A DNA stretch of 64,000 bases from assembly GCF_023343835.1 (NCBI RefSeq), contig NC_064433.1:65618032-65682031 (forward strand), read 5' to 3'. The position numbers and the translations under genes are program-made. The stretch comes from Lagopus muta. Lineage: Eukaryota; Chordata; Aves; Galliformes; Phasianidae. Of this stretch, positions 1 through 9,721 are shown piece by piece. Below the pieces are notes generated by a model. It made no database searches and had not been told where the DNA came from. It saw only the letters and a program-made list of their open reading frames with translations. The number at the start of each line of letters is the position of its first letter. Within the stretch, counting starts at the first letter, position 1.

Positions 1-104
1 GGATTCTTCTTAAATGAAACAGACCCAGAAAATGTTCTCCAAAGTCACACCTCAAGCATTCTGGCTGCAAATTGGTGTTCAGATAGAAGCGACTTAATCA
101 TATA

Positions 105-327
105 ATAGAATCACATAATGGTTTGAATGGGAAGGAACGTTAATGGCCAGCCAGCTCCAACTCCCTGCCGTGGGCAGGATTGCTGTCCACCAAATCAGGC
201 TGATCAGGGCTTCATCCTACCCATCCTTGAATGCCCCCAGGGATGGGGCACCCACAGCTTCTCTGGGTAGCTTGTGTCAGCATCTCGCTGACCTTTGAAT
301 AAAGATCTTCCTACTGAAATCTAACAC
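105..327 (-). mobile_element. CR1-type LINE, 3'-end fragment
   Basis: The segment begins with an AGAATCA-type terminus followed by the usual antisense CR1 landmarks in order: a GGAAGGAACGTTAA stretch, CAGCTCCAACTCCCTGCC, ACCAAATCAGGCTG, CCTTGAATGCCCCCAGGGATGGGGCACCCACAGC, and AAAGATCTTCCTACTGAAATCTAAC. CR1 is the dominant LINE of birds and most copies are 5'-truncated, so only the 3' tail is present. It lies reversed relative to the window. Divergence from the consensus as I remember it is high, which suggests an old copy. It has no coding capacity. This is one of the two pieces of evidence for an avian genome. Confidence 0.85.
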
Positions 328-330
328 TTT

Positions 331-688
331 GGAGCAGTCCACTGGTGAAACGCCTTTTTCCCAGCATATTGATCTGCCCAATTGCTACAGATCTGTCCAT
401 TGCTGCAGAGCATGGAGGTATGTTATCTGTGTTATTAGTCCTAAAATGTGTCAGAAAATCCACCCCACTGCCACTGTGTGCTCTGTCAACTCCTGAACTC
501 ACCTGGCACCAAGCCTGCCTGTATGAACTGCTGCTGTCATTCCATAGGGTTAGTGGTCTGCCCAGGGAGAAGTGACAGTGGGTGGGAGAGTTTGGACTTT
601 GCACCAGGAACTATAATGACGGCACACAGATGCAATGGTCTTTTTTCCTTGTAAACAGAAATTCAATTAAGTTTTCTGTGTATATTTC
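331..688. other. Unique flanking sequence, nothing recognised
   Basis: Between the two CR1 fragments there is AT/GC-balanced sequence. Its open frames are below 100 codons, overlap on both strands and show no recognisable domain. I see no tandem structure, RNA gene or clear regulatory site. Confidence 0.5.
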
Positions 689-800
689 ATAGAATCATAG
701 ATAGGCTGAGGTTCCAAGGGACCCTAAAGATCATAAAGCTCCAATCCCTGCAGCAGACAGAGCGGCCATCCACCAGGTCTGGCTGCCCAGGGCAGCTGCC
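689..800 (-). mobile_element. CR1-type LINE, second 3'-end fragment
   Basis: A second antisense CR1 tail starts with ATAGAATCATAGATAGGCTG and continues with the standard CR1 landmarks GGTTCCAAGGGACC, AAAGATCATAAAGCTCCAA, CCACCAGGTCTGGCTGCCCA. Similarity fades after about position 800. It is a short, truncated, non-autonomous fossil with the same orientation as the copy at 105-327. Confidence 0.8.
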
Positions 801-1440
801 CAAGTGAGACACATCCTACATCTACAGTGAGTCAATAATGGGTTCAGTTAAACCACGTAAATATATGCTATTTTCATAGAAACATAGTGATATGAAGCAA
901 AATCCATTTGAAGCATTTAAGGACACACACATCCCACACTTCTGATTCTCAATTTTAGTTTGGTTATTACACACTGAGTTCCTCACATCACAGGAAGGGC
1001 ATCAAGAATCAAGTTGTGGGGGGGTCCAGTTCAAGGTGACTGGAAGACACCAGTATCCGTACGTCTATGAACTTTGTCTATGGGCTTCAAAAACTTTTGA
1101 TGTATCTCTGCTACACAGAGCAGATGTGAAAGATGGCGCTGCTCAGGTTGAGAGGCACTATGTATCTTATCCCCTACATTGCTCAGGGACCAGGACTGCA
1201 TTCCTGTTGGCCTCACAAACGGGCTGAATTACTGCATAACACCCAGCAGAGGCACAGTTCCACAGGTGAAGGCAAAACAGCAACAGGAGATACTAACAGA
1301 ACGTTTCTAATACTGCCTTCTCAACCTGCCTTCAGCCTACACCCGGGGAGAGCTGCTGAGGTGAGCTGTTCTAAAGCCCCTGAGACAGGCTGAGGGGGCA
1401 GGGAGAGTCCTGGGTTCAGCTAAGAGGTGCTAACACCACA
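801..1440. other. Unique sequence upstream of the promoter-like cluster
   Basis: No repeat, RNA gene or recognisable coding exon is visible. Open frames on both strands (for example 1,036-1,227 and 1,133-1,393) are short, overlap each other and show no known domain. The base composition becomes more GC-rich toward 1,340-1,440, leading into the promoter-like cluster. Confidence 0.45.
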
Positions 1441-1469
1441 CCCGTTCCTGCTGAGTGACTGAAGCAGAG

Positions 1470-1660
1470 CCTGGCCAATCACAGCTGCTGGTTCGGGTGG
1501 AGCCGCTGCAATGATGGGCAAAAGCAGGAGTGGGGCGGGGCCAAGGGCAGTGCTGCCATTGGTCAGGGGCCGTTCCAAACCATTGTGATGTCACAAAGGC
1601 ACTGTGAAGCTGTGGGCAGGGGCAAAGGCAGCCCCTCTCTGGCAGTTAGTTGGTCAGTGG
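1470..1660 (+). promoter_or_regulatory. TATA-less promoter-like cluster: CCAAT, GC box, CRE, MYB
   Basis: Several vertebrate promoter elements are packed into about 180 bp. There is CCAATCA at 1,475-1,481, an E-box CAGCTG at 1,482-1,487, a GC box GGGGCGGGGCC at 1,532-1,542, an inverted CCAAT box (ATTGG) at 1,558-1,562, a CRE-like TGATGTCA at 1,586-1,593 and a MYB-type site GGCAGTTA at 1,641-1,648. No TATA box is evident. CCAAT boxes occur in both orientations, so bidirectional firing is possible. A consensus splice donor follows at 1,718 on the + strand, favouring rightward transcription into the repeats. CRE plus MYB sites are typical of, though not exclusive to, germ-cell promoters. That the cluster is active is inference. 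Confidence 0.5.
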
Positions 1661-1717
1661 TGGCCCTGCAGTGCGCAGCATTTGGCAAGCACTGGAATTT
1701 ATGGCATGCATTGGTCG
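1650..1717 (+). other. Candidate first exon ending at a splice donor
   Basis: Downstream of the promoter-like cluster, the sequence CG|GTGAGT gives a consensus 5' splice site with the intron starting at 1,718. A second donor, TG|GTGAGTAA, starts at 1,725. An ATG at 1,701 opens a frame that reaches the first donor without a stop and leaves two bases of a codon. With the second donor that frame meets TGA at 1,719-1,721. The exon start is not defined by sequence; 1,650 is a guess based on the position of the MYB site. Confidence 0.3.
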
Positions 1718-2408
1718 GTGAGTGGTGAGTAATTGCGTTGTGGCTACGGTTGCTGTTGTGTTTTTGATGCTGTTTTCTTCTGCTATCATGGTATTGAACT
1801 CTTTCTCAACCTATGGGGTTTATCGCATTTCCAGGTGGCTTGTTCACCCCACTGGGGGAGACTGAGCAGCTGTGGGGTTACAGGGCAGCTCAGAGCCACT
1901 AGGGCCCAACCGTGGCTGTGCTGGGTATCCTTGTGTATAGGAAAGAGGCAGTAGTGCAAAATAAGGTGCATCTCAGGCCCAGTCCTTAAAAGCTGAGCTG
2001 CTAAACAGATTTGTAATGGCGGGTAGTTTCTTGAAATAGAAAATAACCCCTCCAGTAAAAACTTAAAATGGAAGATGCCAGAGTGTATGGCAGAACTGTA
2101 GGACATGGATGAAGAGCTAATAGAAAATCTATGCTAAACCATTCTCTGGGATGAGGATTTTCAGGGAAGTCTGAAATATATAACAGTGTTCTGTAAGAAG
2201 TACAAGTAGAATGACGCTTTTTAATTCTGTCCTGAATGTAGTTGTAATCAGTGCGCTGCCCTCTTGCTGCAAGTCTCCATCTACTGTAATATTGTAACAG
2301 TATGTAGTCTAACATGACTGGATAAGGAACTGCTATGACACAAGGGACTAAAAAAAAAAAAAAAAAAAAAAAAAGTACTTAGATTGCTTCTGCCTTGATT
2401 TCTGACAG
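1718..2408 (+). other. Candidate intron 1 (no gene seen)
   Basis: About 690 bp lie between the donor at 1,718 and an acceptor ending in TTTCTGACAG at 2,408. Short antisense frames inside (for example 1,786-2,106 and 2,001-2,315) resemble no known protein. The segment is AT-rich relative to the promoter and contains the poly-A tract at 2,350-2,374. Nothing else is recognisable in it. Confidence 0.3.
2350..2374. repeat. Poly-A tract (25 A)
   Basis: A run of 25 uninterrupted A. It could be a retroposon tail or a simple repeat. The sequence upstream does not match a retroposon I recognise and I see no target-site duplication, so a simple mononucleotide tract is the safer label. It sits 34 bp before the candidate splice acceptor. 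Confidence 0.9.
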
Positions 2409-2622
2409 ATGGAAACAAAGAGAAGGGGCACCAAGAGGCCTGGGATCCATGATGGATATCTGCCCAGAGTTGTCCTCTCACAGAGCAAAAGTGCCAATTA
2501 TGAAGAAAAGTAACTCGATGATGACAACACAGTTGTGTCACAATGAGCATGTGCTCATTGTCGATGTGGCAATGATGCAGAGTACTGCTAAACCAATCAG
2601 TTCTACAATGGGGAGAGACTGA
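2409..2622 (+). other. Candidate exon 2 with short open frame
   Basis: The segment follows a good 3' splice site: pyrimidine-rich TTGCTTCTGCCTTGATTTCTGACAG ending at 2,408. If joined to the donor at 1,718, the ATG at 1,701 would read in frame through this exon to TGA at 2,620-2,622, giving 76 codons plus stop. The predicted peptide is hydrophilic at its start and Met/Ser/Thr-rich later, and I recognise no family. The same frame continues after the TGA as Pro/Ala/Ser-rich peptide repeats (from about 2,659), so the stop may be a later mutation or the exon may end earlier. A noncoding exon is equally possible. Confidence 0.22.
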
Positions 2623-2639
2623 GGGCCTCACAGCCTTGC

Positions 2640-3364
2640 TTCCAGCTTCCTCTTCATCAGGGGAATACAACCTCCTGCTTCGCTGTCTTCATCCACTCAG
2701 GGAATACCTAGTCCTGATGCTGCTACACCAGCATCATCCGTCGGGGGAGTGCAGCGTCCTGATGATTCTCCAGCATCATCCGTAACGTAGCATATCATCC
2801 TGCTTCTTCAGCTTCATGACCTGCAGGATGCTGCCTCTCCAGTATGGTCCGACGTGGGAGTGCCATCTCCTTCTGCTTCTAAAGCATCGTCCATTGTGAG
2901 AGCACCCACTCCTTATGCTCCTCCAGCGTCATCCGTCGTGGGAGCGCCCACTCCTTCTGCTTCTCCAGCATCGTCCTTTGTGGGAGCACCCTCTCCTTAC
3001 GCTTCTACAGCATCATCTATCACAGAAGCACCCACTCCATTGCCCTCTTCAGCATTGTCCATTCCCAGAGCTCCCTTCTCTGTTGCCCTCTAGAGAGTCA
3101 TCCATTGCAGTAGGGCCATCTCTGTAGTCCTTTCCAGCATCGTACATCATAGGAGTTTCCACTCCCATTTCTCCAATGTCATAGTGTCCTCTCTTTCTGC
3201 TTCTCCAGCATCATCCTTTGCAGGAGTGCCCTCTCCTTATAATTATACAGTGTCATTCATCTTGAGGGCGCCCCCTCCATTGCCCAATTCAGCATTGTCT
3301 ATTGCCCAAGCAATGTTGCCGTACCCCGTTACAGCAACATCCACTGTGGGAGCAATAGATTATC
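2640..3364. repeat. Degenerate 42-bp minisatellite (14-codon monomer)
   Basis: The recurring core is TTCTCCAGCATCATCC then TGTGGGAGC then CCCACTCCTTCTGC. Spacing between successive GTGGGAGC blocks is 42-43 bp at 2,895-3,060. Read in one + frame, the best stretch (2,854-3,093) gives consecutive 14-residue modules of the type APTPxAxPASSxVG with no stop. Flanking monomers have lost length and frame (TAG at 2,788-2,790, and several stops after 3,093). This is the decayed outer edge of the macrosatellite and the only part without obvious 1.7-kb organisation. The modules resemble low-complexity mucin-like Pro/Ser/Ala repeats, but no gene can be assigned. Confidence 0.8.
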
Positions 3365-3482
3365 CTTATTGTGAGCAGCATCTTTTGTAGAGCCACTGGC
3401 AATGACTATCTGGTGAACACCATCTCCTGCACTGCTTCAGTTTAATTGTTCTGATTAGAGGTTTTGGAACTGCCTCCTCAGG
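3365..3482. repeat. Macrosatellite: tail of a truncated leftmost HOR unit
   Basis: From about 3,365 the sequence aligns with the end of the 1.7-kb unit: TGTGAGCAGCATCTTTTGT, GCCACTGGCA, CACCATCTCCTGCAC, GCTTCAGTTTAAT and GTTCTGATTA occur in the same order as at 5,062-5,172. It is clearly more diverged than internal copies, as expected at an array edge. Confidence 0.75.
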
Positions 3483-5172
3483 CATTGTCCATTGGCTAAG
3501 TGTATTCTACAGCAACATCTACAGCATCATCTATCATGGGAGCTCCTTTCAGTGCAGCTTGTCAGCATCATCCACCAGACGAGCGCCGCTTTCTGTTTCT
3601 CCAGCATTGTCTGTTGGCAGACTGCCCTCTCCAGCACCACCCGTCGTGGGAGCAACCATCTCCAGTGCCTTCACCAGTGTCGCCTGTCACAGGAGCGCCC
3701 TCTCCATTGCATCTCCAGCATCATCCATCACGGCAGTACCCGCTCCATTTTCCTCTCAAGCTACGTCTGCAGACGTGTCCAAAGCTTGCGCTTTTCCAGC
3801 GTCGCCTGTGGTGGTGCGCTGTCTTTTTAGGCTTCTCCAGTGTCATCCTTCATGGGAGCAGCCTCTTGATTGCCCTCTTCAGCATTCTCCATCGTGTGAT
3901 CACCCTCTCCGTTGCCATCTCCAGCGCCATGCGTTGCAGGAGCACTCTCTTGGTTGAGCTCTCCAGCACCATGTGTCATGGTTGCTCCGTCTTCATTGCC
4001 TTCCCTTCGAGTGTGCACCATTCCTGGCACCATCTGTGGCATCGTTCTTCTGGTGAGCACCGCCTCTAGCATAGTCCTTACTATGAGCAGCACCTTTTGT
4101 AGTGTTGCTAGCATCGTGTATGTGGTGAGCACCGTCTCCAGCACCAGCTCTGGTGTAATCTTTCTGAATAGCGCTTCCTGGAGCACTGCCTCTGGCATCG
4201 TCCATTGGCGAAGGGCCTTCTCCAACATCTACAGCATCATCCGTTGGGGGAGCTCCTTTTTGTGCAGCTTGTCAGCATCAACCACCAGACGAGCGCTGCT
4301 TTCTGTATCTCCAGCACTGTCCCTAGGCAGACTGCCCTTTCCAGCATCACCTGTCCCGGGAGCAACCGTCTCCAGCATAGTCCATCGTGAGACCAACCTC
4401 TCAGTTGCCCTTTATAGCATCTTCTCCCAAGGGAGAGCACTCTCATTCGCATTCTCCAATTTCATCCATCAGACGAGCACCCTCTCCTGCTTATCCAGCA
4501 TCCACCTTCACGGGAGCACCCCCACCTTACGCTTCTCCTTTGTCGCCTGTCGTGGGAGCAATGCCTCATGCTGCATTTTCAGCTGCATCTGCCATTGGAA
4601 GACCACATCCTGCTGCTTCCTCAGCTTTGTTCACTGGAAAAGTTATGCGCCGCCCTGCTTCAGCAGCACTGCCTGTCTCAGGTGCCCCATCACCTTCTCT
4701 GTACTTCTGGAGTATGCCCTGTCAGGCACCGCCTCTAGCATCGTTGTTCTGATGTGTGCCATCTCCTGCACTACCTCTTGCCTTGTCCTTCTGGTGAGCA
4801 CATCTACGGTTTTGCCTTCAGCATTATCCTTCCAGTGAGCACCATCTCTGGTGCCGCCCCTTGCTTGGTCCTCCTGGTAAGCGCCATCAGCAGAGCCACC
4901 AGTCCCAGAAGCGCCCAGGGCAGCGTGGATTGTTGCAGGAGCGCTGTTTATGGCCTCACGTGTGGCATCGTCCTTGTGGATGGTGCAATCTCCTGTGCTA
5001 CCTGTGACATTGTCCTTCTGGCGAGCCATCTCCAGCACTGCCTCTTGCACTGCCCTGATTGTGAGCAGCATCTTTTGTTGTGCCACTGGCACTGTCTTTC
5101 TGGCGAGCACCATCTCCTGCACCGCTTCAGTTTAATCGTTCTGATTATCGCTTTCGGCAGTGCCTCCTCTGG
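3483..5172. repeat. Macrosatellite HOR copy 1 (left block, 1,690 bp)
   Basis: This is the first full higher-order unit, counted from CATTGTCCATTGGCTAAG. The 12-bp CACCATC repeat site is absent; the unit instead reads ATTCTACAGCAACATCTACAGC, as in the second half of the HOR. It carries the left-block haplotype CCTCTCCTGCTTATCCAGC near 4,487. The late segment at 4,427-4,452 is type A (CTTCTCCCAAGGGAGAG). A splice-donor-like CTGGTAAGC lies at 4,874-4,882. No protein product is supported. Confidence 0.9.
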
Positions 5173-6862
5173 CATAGTCCATTGCCTAAGTGCACTCTAC
5201 ACCATCCTCTGCACCATCCATCATGGGAGCTCCTTTCGGTGCAGCTTCTCAGCATCATCCACCAGGCGAGCGCCGCTTTCTGTTTCTCCAGCATTGTATG
5301 TTGGCAGACTGCCCTCTCCAGCACCACCCGTCGTGGGAGTAACCCTCTCCAGTGCCTTCACCAGTGTCGCCTGTCACAGGAGCGCCCTCTCCATTGCATC
5401 TCCAGCATCATCCATCACGGCAGTACCCGCTCCATTTTCCTCTCAAGCTACGTCTGCAGACGTGTCCAATGCTTGCGCTTTTCCAGCGTCGCCAGTGGTG
5501 GTGCGCTGTCTTTTTAGGCTTCTCCAGTGTCATCCTTCATGGGAGCAGCCTCTTGATTGCCCTCTTCAGCATTCTCCATCGTGTGATCACCCTCTCCGTT
5601 GCCATCTCCAGCGCCATGCGTTGCAGGAGCACTCTCTTGGTTGAGCTCTCCAGCACCATGTGTCATGGTTGCTCCGTCTTCATTGCCTTCCCTTCGAGTG
5701 TGCACCGTTCCTGGCACCATCTGTGGCATCGTTCTTCTGGTGAGCACCGCCTCTAGCATAGTCCTTACTATGAGCAGCACCTTTTGTAGTGTTGCTAGCA
5801 TCGTGTATGTGGTGAGCACCGTCTCCAGCACCAGCTCTGGTGTAATCTTTCTGAATAGCGCTTCCTGGAGCACTGCCTCTGGCATCGTCCATTGGCGAAG
5901 GGCCTTCTCCAACAACATCTACAGCATCATCCGTTGGGGGAGCTCCTTTTTGTGCAGCTTGTCAGCATCAACCACCAGACGAGCGCTGCTTTCTGTATCT
6001 CCAGCACTGTCCCTAGGCAGACTGCCCTTTCCAGCATCACCTGTCCCGGGAGCAACCGTCTCCAGCATAGTCCATCGTGAGACCAACCTCTCAGTCGCCC
6101 TTTATAGCATCTTCTCTCACAGGAGAGCACTCTCATTTGGATTCTCCAATTTCATCCATCAGACGAGCACCCTCTCCTGCTTATCCAGCATCCACCTTCA
6201 CGGGAGCACCCCCACCTTACGCTTCTCCTTTGTCGCCTGTCGTGGGAGCAAAGCCTCATGCTGCATTTTCACCTGCATCTGCCATTGGAAGACCACATCC
6301 TGCTGCTTCCTCAGCTTTGTTCACTGGAAAAGTTATGCGCTGCCCTGCTTCAGCAGCACTGCCTGTCTCAGGTGCCCCATCACCTTCTCTGTACTTCTGG
6401 AGTATGCCCTGTTAGGCACCGCCTCTAGCATCGTCGTTCTGATGTGTGCCATCTCCTGCACTACCTCTTGCCTTGTCCTTCTGGTGAGCACCATCTACGG
6501 TTTTGCCTTCAGCATTATCCTTCCAGTGAGCACCATCTCCGGTGCCGCCCCTTGCTTGGTCCTCCTGGTAAGCGCCATCAGCAGAGCCACCATTCCTGAA
6601 GCGCCCAGGGCAGCGCGGATTGATGCAGGAGCGCTGTTTATGACCTCATTTGTGGCATCGTCCTTGTGGATGGTGCAATCTCCTGTGCTACCTGTGACAT
6701 TGTCCTTCTGGTGAGCCGTCTCCAGCACCGCATCTTGCACTGTCCAGATTTTGAGCAGCATCTTATATCGTGCCACTGGCACTGTCTATCTGGTGAGCAC
6801 CATCGTCTACCCCACATCAGTTTAAACGTTGTGAGTATCGCTTTCGGCAGAGCCTCCTTTGG
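5173..6862. repeat. Macrosatellite HOR copy 2 (left block, 1,690 bp)
   Basis: Same length as copy 1 and colinear with it. The 12-bp repeat site near 5,204 holds two CACCATCC elements. It keeps the left-block haplotype near 6,174 but is type B at 6,113-6,140 (CTTCTCTCACAGGAGAG, then CATTTGG). It contains the longest open frame in the window (5,599-6,714, 371 codons), which exists because this copy lost stops present in others. That frame shows drifting 14-residue periodicity and no known domain, so I do not call it a gene. Confidence 0.9.
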
Positions 6863-6892
6863 CATAGTCCATTGCCTAAGTGCACTCTACAC
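6863..6892. repeat. Macrosatellite HOR copy 3, left fragment (split by the CAC array)
   Basis: The unit starts normally with CATAGTCCATTGCCTAAG then TGCACTCTACACCA. Where other copies continue TCCTCTGCACCATCC, this one runs into CCACCCTCTCACACACACC. The missing remainder of the same unit reappears at about 42,311. Confidence 0.9.
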
Positions 6893-7394
6893 CACCACCC
6901 TCTCACACACACCACCACCACCACCCTCTCACACACACCACCACCACCACCCTCTCACACACACCACCACCACCCTCTCACACCACCACCACCACCCTCC
7001 CACACACACCACCACCACCCTCTCACACACACCACCACCACCCTCTCACACACACCACCACCACCCTCCTCTCACACACACCACCACGACCACCACCACC
7101 CTCTCACACACACCACCACGACCACCACCACCCTCTAACACACACCACCACGACCACCACCACCCTCTAACACACACCACCACGACCACCACCACCCTCT
7201 AACACACACCACCACGACCGCCACCACCCTCTAACACACACCACCACGACCACCACCACCCTCTAAAACACACCAACACCACCATCACCATCCTCTAACA
7301 CACACCACCATCACCACCACCACTCTCTAACGCACACCACCACCAGCCTCTAACACACCACCAGCCTCAAACACACCACCAGCCTCTAACACAC
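6891..7394. repeat. Left edge of the satellite, CTCTCACACAC and CACGACC variants
   Basis: From 6,900 to about 7,117 the units read CCCTCTCACACACACC instead of CCCTCTAACACACACC, so the CTAAC core is absent here. From about 7,131 to 7,260 regular 32-bp units with CACCACGACCACCACCA follow. The CTCTCAC variant recurs elsewhere only at the junction near 19,745, which links the two places. Confidence 0.85.
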
Positions 7395-8596
7395 CACCAG
7401 CCTCTAACACACACCACCAGCCTCTAACACACACCACCAGCGCCACCACCACCCACTAACACACACCACCAGCACCACCAGTCTCTAACACACAACAGCA
7501 CAACCACCAACAACCCTCTAACACACACCTCCAACACCACCACCCTCTAACACACACCACCACCAGCACCACCCTCTAACACACACCACCACCAGCACCA
7601 CCACCCTCTAACAAACACCACCACCATCCTCTAAAAAACACCACCATCACCACCATCTAAAATACTCTACCACCACCACCACCACCACCACCTAAAATAC
7701 TCTACCACCACCACCACTGCCAGCCTCTAACACTCAGCACCACCACCACCACCCTCTAACACACACCACCACCACCCTCTAACACACACCACCACCACCA
7801 CCCACTAACACACACCACCACCACCAGCCTCTAACACACACCACCACCACCAGCCTCTAACACACACCACCACCACCAGCCTCTAACACACACCACCACC
7901 AGCCTCTAACACACACCACCACCACCACCACACACCACCACCACCACACACCACCACCACCACCACTCTTTAACACACTCCACCACCACCACCACCAACC
8001 CTCTAACATACACCACCACCACCACCCTCTAACAAACACCACCACCCTCTAACACACACCACCACCCTCTAACACACACCACCACCACCACCCTCTAACA
8101 CACACCACCACCACCGTCACCACCATCTAAAATACTCTACCACCACCACCACCACCACCCTCTAACACACACCACCACCTTCTAACACACACCAACAACC
8201 GCCACCGTATAACACACACCACCAACACCACCAACACACACCACCACCTCCACAACCATCTAAAATACACTACCACCACCACCGCCGCCACCCACTAACA
8301 TTCATCACCACCACCCCCTAAAACACACACCACCACCAGCCTCTAACACGCACCACCACCAGCCTCTAACACGCACCACCACCACCACCAGCCTCTAACA
8401 CGCACCACCACCACCACCAGCCTCTAACACGCACCACCACCACCACCAGCCTCTAACACGCACCACCACCACCACCAGCCTCTAACACGCACCACCACCA
8501 CCACCAGCCTCTAACACACACCACCACCACCACCAGCCTCTAACACACACCACCACCACCACCAGCCTCTAACACACACCACCACCACCACCAGCC

Positions 8597-8785
8597 TCTA
8601 ACACGCACCACCAGCCTCTAACACACACCACCAGCCTCTAACACACACCACCAGCCTCTAACACACACCACCAGCCTCTAACACACACCACCAGCCTCTA
8701 ACACACACCACCAGCCTCTAACACACACCACCAGCCTCTAACACACACCACCAGCCTCTAACACACACCACCAGCCTCTAACACA
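8597..8785. repeat. Homogeneous 20-bp run, CCTCTAACACACACCACCAG
   Basis: About nine near-identical 20-bp units in a row after a stretch of longer units with CACCACCACCACCAG. The duplicate run lies at 20,820-21,025. Each unit contains the CTAAC core and ends in CAG. Confidence 0.9.
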
Positions 8786-9521
8786 CACCACCACCACCAC
8801 CACTCTTTAACACACTCCACCACCACCACCACTCTTTAACACACTCCACCACCACCACAACCAACCCTCTAACACACACCTCCAACACCACCACCCTCTA
8901 ACACACACCACCACCACCCTCTAACACACACCACCACGACCACCACCACCATCTAAAATACTCTACCACCACCACCACCGCCACCCTCTAACACTCAGCA
9001 CCACCACCACCACCCTCTAACACACACCACCACCTTCTAACACACACCAACAACCGCCACCGTATAACACACACACACCACCACCAACACACACCACCAC
9101 CTCCACAACCATCTAAAATACACTACCACCACCACCGCCGCCACCCACTAACATTCACCACCACCACCACCCCCTAACACGCACCACCACCACCACCACC
9201 CTCTAACACGCACCACCACCACCACTCTCTAACACACACCACCACCACGCACACAACCTCCCTCTAACACACACCACCACGAACACCACCACCACCACCC
9301 TCTAACACACAACACCACGACAACCACCACCCTCTAACACACAACACCATCACCACCCTCTAACACACAACACCACCCCCTAACACAAACCACCACCACC
9401 CACTAACACAAACTACCACCACCACCACCCACTAACACACACCACCACCACCGTCACCATCCTCTAACACACACCACCATCACCACCACCACTCTCTAAC
9501 GCACACCAGCACCACCACCAG

Positions 9522-9721
9522 CCTCTGACACACACCACCAGCCTCTGACACACACCACCAGCCTCTGACACACACCACCAGCCTCTGACACACACCACCA
9601 GCCTCTGACACACACCACCAGCCTCTGACACACACCACCAGCCTCTGACACACACCACCAGCCTCTGACACACACCACCAGCCTCTGACACACACCACCA
9701 GCCTCTGACACACAGCACCAG
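9522..9721. repeat. 20-bp run with CTCTGACAC variant (10 units)
   Basis: Ten units of CCTCTGACACACACCACCAG. They differ from the common form by A to G in CTAAC, giving CTGAC. The duplicate at 21,764-21,943 has nine units. Because 20 is not a multiple of three, all three antisense frames stay open and cycle with a 20-residue period, which creates long but meaningless frames. Confidence 0.92.

Noticed and set aside
1470-1660. MHC-type SXY promoter module (X2-like TGATGTCA near an ATTGG Y-box).
   Set aside because: The order and orientation of the boxes do not match S-X-X2-Y on either strand, and no X1 or S box is visible.
2350-2374. Poly-A tract as the tail of a processed pseudogene or SINE.
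   Set aside because: No recognisable retroposed sequence or A-box/B-box precedes it and no flanking duplication was found.
2640-3364. Identity with known avian satellites of about 41-42 bp (CNM / PO41 families).
   Set aside because: The period is similar, but the monomer does not resemble those repeats as I recall them. A database search would settle this.
5599-6714. 371-codon open frame in HOR copy 2, and the 306-308-codon frames in other copies.
   Set aside because: Each exists through loss of a stop in a single copy. Homologous positions in sister copies have stops or frame shifts, and there is no domain or signal sequence.
6872-7202. Plus-strand His/Thr/Pro-rich frames at the left edge of the array.
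   Set aside because: Direct translation of CACCAC and CTCTCACACAC repeats. They stay open only because this edge has CTCTCAC instead of the stop-forming CTCTAAC.
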